DNA of 64,000 nt from Pararhizobium polonicum (GCF_001687365.1 NZ_LGLV01000008.1:1-64000); one strand, 5' to 3'; counted from the stretch's first letter, positions 50,945-60,400 are shown. Translations and numbers: made by a program. The notes: generated by a model from the sequence alone, not told the origin.

Positions 50945-51361
50945 ATGTCCGAACGCTCTCTCAACGACCATCTTTCGCACCTTCTCGCGCAGGCTAACCG
51001 GCATTTGAGCCGTCAGCTCACGGCAGAGGGCGTGTCTCTGGATCAGTGGCGCCTGATGAAGGCGCTCTCGGAGGCGGGCGGCATGACGATGGGGAAGCTG
51101 GCGGAAGAATTGGCGCTCAATCACCCGACACTGACCAAGCTTGTCGATCGCATGGTCCAGGACGCGCTTGTCTACCGTGTCCCCGATCCGAATGACCGCC
51201 GCAAAGTGCGGATGTTCCTGTCGGACAAGGGGTCGGCTTTGCTTGCCTCGCAGAACAAGCGGGTTCAGGATCACGAGATGAAGGTCGAGGACAACTACGG
51301 CAATGAGGATGCACAGCGCCTCAAGGATATGCTTGAGGTTTTTATCAAGCAGATCAGCTGA
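50945..51361 (+). CDS. MarR-family transcriptional regulator
   Basis: 138 residues. The winged helix includes MTMGKLAEELALNHPTLTKL near residues 47-66, and the wing DPNDRRKVRMFLSDKG near 81-96 has the conserved D-x-R-D-R-R-like basic turn. The dimer helices flank it. It diverges from the AmiC-like gene, so it likely controls that gene and perhaps the transporter beyond it. The gap 51362-51500 to the convergent RND gene shows no clear terminator. Confidence 0.87.
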   Translation: MSERSLNDHLSHLLAQANRHLSRQLTAEGVSLDQWRLMKALSEAGGMTMGKLAEELALNHPTLTKLVDRMVQDALVYRVPDPNDRRKVRMFLSDKGSALLASQNKRVQDHEMKVEDNYGNEDAQRLKDMLEVFIKQIS

Positions 51362-51500
51362 TTAGCCGTCTCTCAGCATTCCAACCCTACGAAATTCACG
51401 TCTTGGATCGATCATCCGCCACTGGGTACGCTTGACCCCGGCATGGGGCAGATTGAGGATGTCGGCGGCTTGACGAGGACGCTGACGCGACGGACAGGCT

Positions 51501-54500
51501 CTATGCAGCCTTCGTCCGGAACATTCTCATGACGCCGACGAACAGGAACGGCACGAAGAAAACGCCAAGCAAGGTCGCCGCCAGCATGCCGCCCATCACG
51601 CCGATACCGATCGCATTCTGCGCCGCCGATCCGGCGCCGCTGGCGACGGCCAGCGGAAGGACGCCCAGTACGAAGGCGAGCGATGTCATGATGATCGGCC
51701 GCAACCGCAGCCGTGCGGCTTCCAGAACGGCGTCGAGGAGCGGCTGTCCTTTTTCATGAAGGTCCTTGGCGAATTCCACGATCAGAATCGCGTTCTTCGC
51801 CGTCAGCCCGATCGTCGTCAGCAGGCCGACCTTGAAATAGACGTCGTTCGACTGACCGAACACGGACGCTGCCAGGAGCGCGCCGAAGACGCCGACGGGG
51901 ACCGCAAGAATGATTGACAGCGGGATGGTCCAGCTTTCATAAAGCGCCGCAAGGCAGAGAAAGACGACAATCATCGAAGCGATATAAAGAAGCGTCGCCT
52001 GCGATCCCGCCAGCTGTTCCTGATAGGACAGACCTGACCAGGAAGACTTGTAGCCACCCGGCAATGCGCTCACCAGTGCTGCCATGTCGTTCATCGCGTT
52101 GCCCGAACTTGCTCCGGGCGCGGCCGATCCGTCCATGGCGATTGCCGCGGTGCCGTTGAACCGCGCCAGCGAAGGGGAGCCCTCCGTCCATTCCGTCGTC
52201 GCGAAGGCCGAAAACGGCACCATCTCGCCGGCGGTGTTCCTCGCATACCAGCGATTGATGTCGTCAGGCTGCATCCGGAAGGGGGCGTCGGCCTGAACGT
52301 AGACCGGCTTGATATCGCCGTTGTGGATGAAGTCGTTGACGTTGGTGCCGGAAAAGGCGGTGGTGATCAGCGCATTGGCGGCCGCAAGATCGACGCCGAG
52401 CGCACCTGCCTTTTCCTGGTTGATATTGATCTTCAGCTGGCTTTCCAGCGTCCTGGTATTGCCGCGCACATTGGAGATCGTCGCGCTTTTTGCAGCATCC
52501 GTCGCCAGCTGGTTGCTGGCTGCGATCAGCGCCGTGCGTCCCTTGTTGCCGCTGTCTTCCAGATACATCGAAAAGCCGCTGGACTGGCCGAGCCCCTGAA
52601 TGGCCGGCGGGGAGAGAGCGAAAATTTCAGCATCGCGGATCTGGCGGAAGTAGGCGGAGGCGCGTTGGGCGACGGCCGAAGCCGAAAGCCGGCTGTCGGT
52701 ACGCTGGTCGAAATCCTTCAGCCGAACGAAGCCCATGGCGGCGTTCTCGCCGCTGCCGCCAAAACCGAAGCCGAGCGTCATGAACACACTTTGGACCGCG
52801 TCCTTTTCCTGTTCGAGATAGTAGTTCTGCACGAGATCGATGACGGCCTGTGTCCGCGCGGCATTGGCACCGGCCGGAAGCGTGATCTGTGTCATCAGAA
52901 CGCCCTGATCTTCCTCAGGAAGAAAGGATGTCGGCAGCCTGGAGTACAGCGCGTATGCACCGACAAGCAACAGAACGAAAAGGAGAACGACGCGCACAGG
53001 CCGGCGAATGATGCCGCCCACCGAGCCGACATAACCGTTCGTCAGCCGGTCGAAACCACGATTGAACCAGCCAAACCACCGCGTCAGCTTGCTGTCATGG
53101 GAAGGCTTGAGCATCAGCGCGCAGAGCGCCGGTGTCAGGACGATCGCAACCAGGACCGAAAGCAGCATCGCACTTGCGATGGTAACGGAAAACTGCCGGT
53201 AGATCACACCGACGGAACCGGAGAAAAACGCCATGGGAATGAAGACGGCCGTCAGTACCAGGGCGATCCCCACCAGCGCGCCGGTGATCTCGCCCATGGA
53301 TTTCTCCGTCGCCTCCCGCGCCGACAGGCCTTCCTGTGTCATGACGCGTTCGACATTTTCGACAACGACGATAGCATCGTCCACCAGCAGGCCGATGGCG
53401 AGCACCATGGCAAACATCGTCAGCATGTTGATGGAATATCCCAGCGCCGCAAGGATACCGAACGTACCCATCAGCACGACCGGCACCGCGATCATCGGAA
53501 TGAGCGTGGCACGGAAATTCTGCAGGAAGAGCAGCAGCACGACAAAGACCAGAATGATCGCCTCGATCAGCGTTTCCACGACCTTTTCGATGGAAAGCTC
53601 CACGAAAGGCGTCGTTTCATAGGAATAGGCAATCTCGACACCCGGCGGCAGCGAGGTCTTCAACCGATCGAGTTCCGCATGCACGCCGTCCGCCGTGGTA
53701 ATGGCATTGGCGCCGCTGGCAAGCTGCACGCCGAAACCGGCTGATGGCTTGCCGTTATAGGTCGAGCTTTGGCCATAGGTTTCCAGCCCAAGCTCGACAC
53801 GGCCCACGTCCTGAAGCCGCACGGTAGAGCCGTCCGTCGTGGTTTTCAGGATGATCCGGCTGAATTCGTCGGCCGATGTGAGCTGCGTCTGCGCGACGAT
53901 GGTCGCTTTCAGCTGCTGACCGGGAACGACCGGCGTCGAGCCGATCGAGCCTGCCGAAACCTGGACGTTCTGCGAGCCGATCGCCGCCGTTACGTCGCTG
54001 GGAACGAGCTGGTATTTCTGCATCTTGATCGGATCCAGCCAGATGCGCATGGCATAGCCCGAACCGAAGGACTGAAGCGAGCCGACGCCCTCGACCCGCT
54101 CGATACGATCCTCGATGGTGCTGGCGACGATATCCGACAATTCCGACGAGGTGTATTTTCCATCGGCGGAGACAATGTTGCCGACCATCAGGATGCCCGA
54201 CGGTGCGCGGGAAACGTTGACGCCCTGATCCTGCACGGCATCGGGCAATTGCGACTCGACGCGGGCAAGCTTGTTCTGCACTTCCACCTGCGCCAGTTCC
54301 GGATCGGTCGTGTTACTGAACGTCAGCGAGACGGACGCCGAACCGGTGCTGGATGTCGATTCCATGTAGAGGAGGCCGTCAAGCCCGGTCATCGCGCTCT
54401 CGATTTTTGTCGTGACCGAGTTTTCCACGGCTTCCGCTGTTGCCCCGGTATAGGTGGCGGTGATTCTGACGGTCACGGGCGCGATATCGGGATATTGCGA

Positions 54501-54650
54501 AATGGACAGCGAATAGATGCCGATCACACCGGCGAGAAGCGTGGCGATAGCCAGAACGATTGCAAAGATCGGCCGGGCGATGAAGAAGCTGGCAAGCGCG
54601 TTGCGCGCACCTGGGGAAACGGGCGGCGTGTTTTCTATATCGGTGCTCAC
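51501..54650 (-). CDS. RND efflux transporter, inner-membrane pump (HAE1/AcrB type)
   Basis: 1049 residues, the full length of an AcrB/MexB homologue. Landmarks are FFIARPIFAIVLAIATLLAG (first helix), LSISQYPDIAPVTVRITATY, the proton-relay aspartates in LLVDDAIVVVENVERVM near residue 405, and GLTAKNAILIVEFAKDL near 940. It exports drugs, detergents or other amphiphiles using the proton gradient. The start is a GTG at 54650 overlapping the stop of the adaptor gene by four bases. No outer-membrane channel gene is adjacent, so a distant TolC homologue is presumably shared. Confidence 0.92.
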   Translation of the reverse strand: MSTDIENTPPVSPGARNALASFFIARPIFAIVLAIATLLAGVIGIYSLSISQYPDIAPVTVRITATYTGATAEAVENSVTTKIESAMTGLDGLLYMESTSSTGSASVSLTFSNTTDPELAQVEVQNKLARVESQLPDAVQDQGVNVSRAPSGILMVGNIVSADGKYTSSELSDIVASTIEDRIERVEGVGSLQSFGSGYAMRIWLDPIKMQKYQLVPSDVTAAIGSQNVQVSAGSIGSTPVVPGQQLKATIVAQTQLTSADEFSRIILKTTTDGSTVRLQDVGRVELGLETYGQSSTYNGKPSAGFGVQLASGANAITTADGVHAELDRLKTSLPPGVEIAYSYETTPFVELSIEKVVETLIEAIILVFVVLLLFLQNFRATLIPMIAVPVVLMGTFGILAALGYSINMLTMFAMVLAIGLLVDDAIVVVENVERVMTQEGLSAREATEKSMGEITGALVGIALVLTAVFIPMAFFSGSVGVIYRQFSVTIASAMLLSVLVAIVLTPALCALMLKPSHDSKLTRWFGWFNRGFDRLTNGYVGSVGGIIRRPVRVVLLFVLLLVGAYALYSRLPTSFLPEEDQGVLMTQITLPAGANAARTQAVIDLVQNYYLEQEKDAVQSVFMTLGFGFGGSGENAAMGFVRLKDFDQRTDSRLSASAVAQRASAYFRQIRDAEIFALSPPAIQGLGQSSGFSMYLEDSGNKGRTALIAASNQLATDAAKSATISNVRGNTRTLESQLKININQEKAGALGVDLAAANALITTAFSGTNVNDFIHNGDIKPVYVQADAPFRMQPDDINRWYARNTAGEMVPFSAFATTEWTEGSPSLARFNGTAAIAMDGSAAPGASSGNAMNDMAALVSALPGGYKSSWSGLSYQEQLAGSQATLLYIASMIVVFLCLAALYESWTIPLSIILAVPVGVFGALLAASVFGQSNDVYFKVGLLTTIGLTAKNAILIVEFAKDLHEKGQPLLDAVLEAARLRLRPIIMTSLAFVLGVLPLAVASGAGSAAQNAIGIGVMGGMLAATLLGVFFVPFLFVGVMRMFRTKAA

Positions 54651-55831
54651 TTGGCGATCTCCTGCTGGATCACGCCATTCTCATCGATGGTCACCGCCAC
54701 CGGCTTGACGGTAGTCCCCTCGGAGATTTTCTGAAGACCGTCGACGATCAGCTGTTCACCGTCCTTCAGTCCGCCGGTGACAAGCCAGTTGTTTCCGATC
54801 GAGCCGCTCGTCGTCAGCACGCGCGTCTCGGCCTTTCCGTCCGCTGATACGAAAAAGGCGGTCGCCTCGCCTGCCGAATTGCGGGTAACGGCGCGCTGTG
54901 GCACCAGAAATGCCCCTGGTGTCTGGCCGATATCGACAACGGCCTCAACGAACATGCCCGGCAGGAGAATGCGCTCGGGATTGGGAAATGATGCCCGCAA
55001 TGAAAACGTACCGGTGGTCTCGCTCACCACCACATCGGCAAGGCCAATCGTCCCGTCCTTTCCGTAAGCTTGGCCGTTTTCCAGCGTCAGCGCCACCGTT
55101 GGTGGCCCCTCCACAGTGCGGCCCAGCGTTCCGGCCTCCACCTGATTGCGGATGTTGAGCAGATTGGCGCTGCTATCGACGAGATCGACATGGATCGGAT
55201 CGAGCTGGCGAATGGTCACCAGCGCATCGGTTTGGTTGGCCGTGACCAGCGCTCCGACGGTGATGACGGATTTCCCGGCTATGCCGGCGATCGGCGCGCG
55301 GATGGTCGTGTTGTCGAGGTTGATGGTCGCGGTCTCGACATCGGCCTTGGCGGATTCGACATCGGCCTGCGCCTGAAGCTGGGCGGTCTCGGCGTCCTGA
55401 ATGGTTTGTGCACTGACGGCGTTGTTGGCCGCAAGCGCCCGGTTGCGCTGCAGAGTGTCGCTCGCCCCCTTTGCCGAGGCTTCCGCCTTCTGAAGCGCTG
55501 CCTGGGCGGAATCGACGGCGGCCTTGAACTTTCGCGCATCCAGCTCGTAGAGCGCGTCGCCTTCGGCAACCATGCCGCCCTCCTTGAAGACGACCTTGCG
55601 CACGATGCCGTCCACTTGGGGGCGGATCTCCGCCGTTGCCAAGGCGACCACCCGGCCGGGCAGGTTGATCGAACGTGGCACTGCCTGGCTCTTCAGGGAA
55701 ACGATGCCCACCTCCACGCCGGCATCGGTTGCCGGTGGCGCATTGCTGCCAGCACCGCTCTGGCTCTCGCCGCATCCAGCCATGACCAGAAGCAGCAACA
55801 GCAGAGGCATACGAAACGCTGGACGGGTCAT
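54647..55831 (-). CDS. RND periplasmic adaptor (membrane fusion protein), lipoprotein
   Basis: 394 residues from ATG 55831 with AGGA eight bases upstream. The signal peptide ends in a lipobox, LLVMAGC, so it is likely a lipoprotein. The core has the adaptor pattern: RVVALATAEIRPQVDGIVRK, VFKEGGMVAEGDALYELDAR, a long alpha-hairpin (residues 105-170), TTIRAPIAGIAGKSVITVGA, and a C-terminal beta domain. It joins the RND pump to an outer-membrane channel. The TetR gene is divergent. Confidence 0.9.
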   Translation of the reverse strand: MTRPAFRMPLLLLLLVMAGCGESQSGAGSNAPPATDAGVEVGIVSLKSQAVPRSINLPGRVVALATAEIRPQVDGIVRKVVFKEGGMVAEGDALYELDARKFKAAVDSAQAALQKAEASAKGASDTLQRNRALAANNAVSAQTIQDAETAQLQAQADVESAKADVETATINLDNTTIRAPIAGIAGKSVITVGALVTANQTDALVTIRQLDPIHVDLVDSSANLLNIRNQVEAGTLGRTVEGPPTVALTLENGQAYGKDGTIGLADVVVSETTGTFSLRASFPNPERILLPGMFVEAVVDIGQTPGAFLVPQRAVTRNSAGEATAFFVSADGKAETRVLTTSGSIGNNWLVTGGLKDGEQLIVDGLQKISEGTTVKPVAVTIDENGVIQQEIAK

Positions 55832-55977
55832 CGAAGAAATCCTTGCATCGGAGTTTGCAGGTCGCCTGCCGACGACATCTCGTCCTCGGATCGCGTCCGG
55901 CAAGTGCCGCATTTACAAAACTCATGATTACCAATATTATTTTCCAGATGCCGTTGTCAACGCGGGAAGCCACTCGA

Positions 55978-56652
55978 ATGCCAAGATCACTTTCCCGGTC
56001 TTCAAATTTCAGCGATGACGCAGCGTCGCACCCGTCAGTCCCGCGGCCCCGCGGCAGGCCGAAGGTGATGTCCGATACGACACAGGCCGAGCACATTCGT
56101 GGCACGGCTAGAGCTCTGTTTATCGAGCAGGGCTATGGCGGCACCACGATGAGCCATGTCGCTGCGCGCTGCAAAATCTCCAAGCGGACGCTTTACCGCC
56201 ATTTTCCCGGCAAGACAGAATTGCTCGCAGCGGTCATCGATCTGCATCGCACCAGCATGCTGGCCCTGCCGGGCGATTATGACGAACTGCCGCTGACGGA
56301 AGCCCTCGAGAAGATCTTTCTGATCGATATCGATGCTGAGGCGGATGCCGAGCGGACCGCTTTCCTGAAGCTGGCCATGGTCGAGTCGGTGCGCGACCCA
56401 CAGGTCGGTGAACTGATGCACCGTCTGGGTGCCGACAGATCGAGAATGCTGCTGGCCGAATGGTTGGATGCGCAGCAACAGAAAGGCCGCCTTCAGGTCG
56501 ACGACACCTCCAGTGCTGCCGGCATCCTCATGGATATGATTTTCGGTGCCGTCGTAACAAAGACCGGTAACGGCCCTGAATGGCCGGGCGCGGATGCACG
56601 GCGGCTCTATCTGCGCCGCTGCATTCACATTTTTGTTCATGGCGTCGGGTGA
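55978..56652 (+). CDS. TetR-family transcriptional regulator
   Basis: 224 residues from ATG 55978. A basic PRPRGRPKV stretch precedes the helix-turn-helix (GGTTMSHVAARCKISKRTLY, RHFPGKTELLAAVI); the rest is a helical ligand domain. It diverges from the RND adaptor gene and is the likely local repressor of the pump. The 146-base gap between them is AT-rich, but I could not pick out one convincing palindrome. ATG 56068 is an alternative start. The 223 bases after it, up to the zinc-importer genes, contain no gene beyond the Zur-like site. Confidence 0.85.
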   Translation: MPRSLSRSSNFSDDAASHPSVPRPRGRPKVMSDTTQAEHIRGTARALFIEQGYGGTTMSHVAARCKISKRTLYRHFPGKTELLAAVIDLHRTSMLALPGDYDELPLTEALEKIFLIDIDAEADAERTAFLKLAMVESVRDPQVGELMHRLGADRSRMLLAEWLDAQQQKGRLQVDDTSSAAGILMDMIFGAVVTKTGNGPEWPGADARRLYLRRCIHIFVHGVG

Positions 56653-56846
56653 AAGCAATGGCGACCCATCTGGCTCGATAGTCAATGCCACCCTCAGAAT
56701 GTGGCTCTGTTCGCCCGTTGCCATGTCTGGACGGCCCCGTGCGAGCCGATCGTGCTTGCCCGGACGTGGCTCGGCCTGCTGATCCGTCATTCTTTTGCCG
56801 GACTGGCAGTTGACAACAGCCGCTATCGTCGGCTAGCTATCAACTA

Positions 56847-56864
56847 GTAATGGTATAACGTTAA
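56847..56864. promoter_or_regulatory. Zur-box-like site
   Basis: GTAATGGTATAACGTTAA matches 15 of 18 positions of the alphaproteobacterial Zur-box pattern as I recall it (GTAATGTTATAACATTAC). It is imperfectly palindromic and lies 12 bases before the microprotein start that opens the zinc-type importer operon, the expected place for zinc repression. Confidence 0.65.
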
Positions 56865-56875
56865 AGATTGATGGC

Positions 56876-57004
56876 ATGAAGCTTGATTTCGACCCGTTCC
56901 GCACTTCCGTCATGGCGCGCTCATTCATGGTCCGGGTTTCGGCTATTGGCTTGCTGCTTGTTGCCTTGTGGGTTGCGATCGCCTGGGCGGTCGCGTTGCC
57001 ATGA
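56876..57004 (+). CDS. 42-residue membrane microprotein coupled to the zinc-type importer
   Basis: An ATG-started frame of 42 codons plus TGA. The first 20 residues are polar (MKLDFDPFRTSVMARSFMVR), and the rest forms one membrane helix, GLLLVALWVAIAWAVAL. Its TGA overlaps the ATG of the ATPase gene by four bases (ATGA), which argues for real translational coupling. It lies directly behind the Zur-like site, so it would be the first product of the operon. I know no named family. The upstream ribosome site is weak (AAAGATTG). It could instead be a leader peptide whose role is only to couple translation. Confidence 0.6.
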   Translation: MKLDFDPFRTSVMARSFMVRVSAIGLLLVALWVAIAWAVALP

Positions 57005-57744
57005 GACAGGCCGCGGTGCGATTGCACGATGTCTCCATCGCTTATGACCGGGCATTTGCCGTCCAGGGCGTCAGCGGATCGTTCGAGCCGGGAAGCCTGA
57101 CAGCGATCGCCGGGCCGAACGGGGCAGGGAAATCGACCTTGCTGAAAGCCGTCATGGGCGAGCTTTCGCTATCCTCGGGAAGCATTGAAGGCGGAACGTC
57201 CAAAGACGCCAGGTTCGGCTATCTGCCGCAGGCGGCAGAGATCGATCGCCACTTTCCTCTCACTGTCGCCGATACCGTCATGCTGGGAATGTGGGGTCAG
57301 ACCGGCGCCTTCGGCGGTGTGTCGCGGGAGGCGGCGCGCAAGGGAAGGGATGCGCTGCAATCGGTCGGGCTGGAGGGGCTGGAACGCCGCCATATCGGCA
57401 CCCTTTCTGCCGGCCAGTTCCAGCGCGTGCTGTTTGCCCGCCTTCTGCTTCAGGACGCGGAGATCATCATGCTGGACGAGCCGTTCACAGCTATCGACGC
57501 CGCGACGACGCGTGATCTGCTTGATATCGTCAAGCACTGGCACGGTGCGGGACGCACCGTCATCGCCGTTCTGCATGACTTCGATCAGATCCGCGCCCAT
57601 TTCCCGCAGACACTCCTGATGGCCCGCCGTCCGATCTGCTGGGGCTCGACGGAGGCAGCGTTGACGCCGGAGAACCTGCTTCGGGCGAAGACGATGGCGG
57701 AGAGCCTCCATGGCCACCCGCTGGATGAGGGGTTTGCAGCATGA
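57001..57744 (+). CDS. Metal (zinc/manganese-type) ABC transporter ATP-binding protein
   Basis: 247 residues from ATG 57001. Walker A IAGPNGAGKSTLLKAV, signature LSAGQFQRVLFARLLL (LSAGQ instead of LSGGQ), Walker B IIMLDEPFTAIDAAT and VIAVLHDFDQI are present. The A-1 type metal importer class (ZnuC/TroB/AztA) is indicated by the neighbouring permease and binding protein. The stop overlaps the permease start by four bases. Confidence 0.87.
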   Translation: MRQAAVRLHDVSIAYDRAFAVQGVSGSFEPGSLTAIAGPNGAGKSTLLKAVMGELSLSSGSIEGGTSKDARFGYLPQAAEIDRHFPLTVADTVMLGMWGQTGAFGGVSREAARKGRDALQSVGLEGLERRHIGTLSAGQFQRVLFARLLLQDAEIIMLDEPFTAIDAATTRDLLDIVKHWHGAGRTVIAVLHDFDQIRAHFPQTLLMARRPICWGSTEAALTPENLLRAKTMAESLHGHPLDEGFAA

Positions 57745-58604
57745 ACGTTTATGCGGCCATCATCCACCCGTTCGTCGAATATGGCTTCATGCGGCGCGCC
57801 CTGATCGCCTGCGTTGCGCTGGGCATCGGATCGGGACCGATCGGCGTGCTGCTGATGCTGCGCCGCATGAGCCTTGTCGGCGATGCGATGAGCCACGCGG
57901 TCCTTCCGGGGGCGGCCATCGGCTTCCTGATCGCGGGCGGGCTTTCTCTTCCCGCCATGGGGCTCGGCGGTATCGTCGCGGGCCTGATCGTCGCTCTGCT
58001 GTCCGGATTGGTCAGCCGCACGACGGTCCTGAAGGAAGATGCAAGCTTCGCGAGCTTCTATCTGGCCTCCCTGGCGCTCGGGGTGCTGGTCGTGTCGCTG
58101 CGCGGCTCCAACATCGACCTGCTTCACGTGCTGTTCGGCACCATTCTCGCCATCGATGCGACCGCACTCTATTTCGTCGGCGCGATCACCTCGTTCACGG
58201 TCGTGACGCTTGCCATCGTCTACCGGCCTTTGATCGTCGAATGCTTCGATCCCGGATTTCTGCGCTCGGTGCGCGGCGGCGGCGCGATCTACCATGTCCT
58301 CTTTCTGTTTCTGGTCGTTCTCAATCTGGTTGCGGGCTTTCAAGCCCTGGGGACGCTAATGGCGGTCGGCCTCATGATGCTGCCCGCATCGATTGCCCAG
58401 CTCTGGGCGCGGACGCTGCCGGTCATGATGCTCATCGCCGCCGGCGTGGCTGCGGCTTCGGGCCTTCTCGGGCTGATCATTTCCTATCATTTCGGATTGG
58501 CATCGGGGCCGACGATCATCCTGGTCGCCGCCGCCGCCTATTGCCTTTCGCTGCTCTTCTGCCCTTCCGGTGCAGTCCGGCGTCTTTTCCCAGCCCGCAT
58601 CTGA
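57741..58604 (+). CDS. Metal ABC transporter permease
   Basis: 287 residues, about eight hydrophobic helices. Family marks are YGFMRRALIACVALGIGSGP near the start, LLMLRRMSLVGDAMSHAVLP near residues 34-53 and LLHVLFGTILAIDATALYF near 125. It forms a homodimeric channel for zinc or manganese. ATG 57741 overlaps the ATPase stop. The binding-protein gene follows after 26 bases. Confidence 0.88.
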   Translation: MNVYAAIIHPFVEYGFMRRALIACVALGIGSGPIGVLLMLRRMSLVGDAMSHAVLPGAAIGFLIAGGLSLPAMGLGGIVAGLIVALLSGLVSRTTVLKEDASFASFYLASLALGVLVVSLRGSNIDLLHVLFGTILAIDATALYFVGAITSFTVVTLAIVYRPLIVECFDPGFLRSVRGGGAIYHVLFLFLVVLNLVAGFQALGTLMAVGLMMLPASIAQLWARTLPVMMLIAAGVAAASGLLGLIISYHFGLASGPTIILVAAAAYCLSLLFCPSGAVRRLFPARI

Positions 58605-58630
58605 ACGATGCAAAACATAAGGAGTGCCCG

Positions 58631-59527
58631 ATGGCACAATTACGGAAGTTGATCCTTGTCGGAACGGCGATGATCTCGCTGCTGGCATCAGCGCCGCTCG
58701 CTGCGGCGAAACCCCTCGAGGTCGTCGCAAGCTTCACGGTGCTTGCCGACGTCGTCCATGAAATCGGCGGCACCCATGTCAACGTCAGGAGCCTGGTCGG
58801 CCCCAACGGCGATCCACACGAATTCGAGCCGTCTCCGGACGATGCCAAGGCCCTGAAAGAGGCGGACGTGGTGTTCGTCAGCGGTGAAGGTCTGGAAGGA
58901 TGGATGGACCGGCTCATCACAGCATCCGGATATACGGGAAAGCCGGCCGTCGCCTCCGAGGGGATCAAGACCCGCGAGATGGAAGAGGACGGCAAAACGG
59001 TGACCGATCCTCACGTCTGGAACAGCCCGGTCAATGTCATGCTGTGGGTCAAAAACATCGAAAAGGCGCTGTCGGCGGCCGATCCGCAGGACGCCCCGCA
59101 TTTCCACGCCAATGCCGAAAAATATATCGCCGAGCTGAAAAAGCTCGACGCCTATGCGCATGCCAAACTTGACGCGGTACCCGACGACAAGCGCAAGGTT
59201 CTGACGAGCCACGACGCGTTCGGATATTTCGGCCGGGAATACAAAGTCAAGTTCCTCTCGCCGGTCGGCCTGTCCACCGAGACGGAAGCCTCTGCCGCAG
59301 ACGTTGCCAAGCTCATCGACCAGATCAAGGCCGAAGGGGTCAAGGTTTACTTCATCGAGAATTCGAACGATCCCAAGCTCGTCAACCAGATCGCCACGGC
59401 GACCGGTGCCAAGCCCGGCGGCGAGCTCTATGTGGAATCTCTGTCCACCAAAGACGGGCCGGCTTCTTCGTATCTCAAGATGTTCCGTTATAACGTTGAT
59501 CGGGTGGTGACGGCATTCGGCAAATAA
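58631..59527 (+). CDS. Metal ABC transporter periplasmic binding protein (cluster A-I)
   Basis: 298 residues with a Sec signal peptide (cleavage near residue 26). The four metal ligands expected in this class can be placed at H63 (GDPHEFEPS), H128 (TDPHVWNSP), H194 (TSHDAFGYF) and D275 (STKDGPASS). Three His and one Asp fit zinc binding of the AztC/TroA type. The histidine-rich loop of ZnuA is absent; the equivalent stretch is short and acidic (REMEEDGKTV). AAGGAG precedes the ATG. A Zur-like site upstream of the operon supports zinc, though manganese cannot be excluded. Confidence 0.87.
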   Translation: MAQLRKLILVGTAMISLLASAPLAAAKPLEVVASFTVLADVVHEIGGTHVNVRSLVGPNGDPHEFEPSPDDAKALKEADVVFVSGEGLEGWMDRLITASGYTGKPAVASEGIKTREMEEDGKTVTDPHVWNSPVNVMLWVKNIEKALSAADPQDAPHFHANAEKYIAELKKLDAYAHAKLDAVPDDKRKVLTSHDAFGYFGREYKVKFLSPVGLSTETEASAADVAKLIDQIKAEGVKVYFIENSNDPKLVNQIATATGAKPGGELYVESLSTKDGPASSYLKMFRYNVDRVVTAFGK

Positions 59528-59533
59528 AAACAG

Positions 59534-59562
59534 GACAGGGCGGCAGGATTTGCCGCCCTGTC
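59534..59562. terminator. Bidirectional terminator between the zinc and phosphodiester operons
   Basis: GACAGGGCGGCA (59534-59545) pairs perfectly with TGCCGCCCTGTC (59551-59562) around a 5-base loop. The plus side continues TTCGTT; on the minus side the stem is followed by CTGTTTTTATTT, so it should stop both converging transcripts. Confidence 0.8.
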
Positions 59563-59620
59563 TTCGTTCGCAGACAGATCTGCAGTTTCGCCAGCCAAGA
59601 GCTGCATGGCGGCGCGGCTT

Positions 59621-60400
59621 TCAGGACGCGGTCGCTATTGCCGGCCATAACCGCTCTGTCGCCTCGATCAAAGCCCCGGTTCCGGCTGCGATCCAGTAGG
59701 CATCCGATGCGGCATCGTGGCCGATCCGCACCTCAAGGCCAGCTTCGCGGACAAGGACGGCGCCGCCGGCAATGTCCCACATGGTCGTGGTCTTCTGCAG
59801 GTGTCCGTCGAGAATGCCGCATGCGGTAAAGGCAAGCCCGATCGAGGTGGCGTGAAATCCTTCGACGATCCAGCCGCTGCGGCGCAGACCGGTGTGCAAG
59901 GCGGCGATGTCGTCGATATCGTCCGACAGGCTGTCGCCGAGCGACATGAGGCGGACTTCGGCGAATGGGATGTCGCGCGGGCAGGGCTTCCCGTTGAGGA
60001 AGAGGCCGGTGCCGTCAGCGGCGGCAAGCAGCTGCTTCAGGGCTGGAAGGGCGACGACACCCAGTTCCGGCCGTCCGTCGCGGACGAAACCGAGCGAGAT
60101 CCCCCAGAGCGGCGAGCCGCGCAGGAAGTTGGACGTGCCGTCGATCGGATCGATGATCCAGTAGGCGTTGCCGATGGTGCCGCCCATTTCCTCGCCGACG
60201 ATCGCCTCCCCGGGAAAGGCTTCCGCAAGCCTTTCCCGGATCAGGGCTTCGACTGTGGTGTCGGCCTCCGAGACGAAATCCTGCGCCCGTTTCGTGCGTG
60301 TTTCGATGGTGTCGCGCGCATGGAAGAAACGCGTCGCAAGGATGGCGGCCTCTTCGATCACGGCGATGGCGCGGGCAAGACGGTCCGGTATTGCGGTCAC
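59621..60400 (-). CDS. Inositol-monophosphatase family enzyme
   Basis: 259 residues from a GTG at 60400, which overlaps the stop of the previous gene by four bases and has GGAG upstream. Metal-site motifs are IVGEEMGGT near residue 67, IIDPIDGTSNFLRGSP near 81-96 and the late WDIAGGAVLVREAGLEV near 207. Family members dephosphorylate inositol phosphate, or other substrates such as 3'-phosphoadenosine phosphate and histidinol phosphate. Next to a glycerophosphodiesterase and an ABC importer it could release free inositol from a deacylated phosphoinositide, but that is inference. Confidence 0.87.
   Translation of the reverse strand: MTAIPDRLARAIAVIEEAAILATRFFHARDTIETRTKRAQDFVSEADTTVEALIRERLAEAFPGEAIVGEEMGGTIGNAYWIIDPIDGTSNFLRGSPLWGISLGFVRDGRPELGVVALPALKQLLAAADGTGLFLNGKPCPRDIPFAEVRLMSLGDSLSDDIDDIAALHTGLRRSGWIVEGFHATSIGLAFTACGILDGHLQKTTTMWDIAGGAVLVREAGLEVRIGHDAASDAYWIAAGTGALIEATERLWPAIATAS

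Noticed and set aside
57710..59527. Single 605-codon frame spanning the metal permease and binding protein
   Set aside because: Its first 300 codons are an out-of-frame arginine-rich shadow of the permease; the real binding protein starts at ATG 58631 with its own ribosome site and signal peptide.
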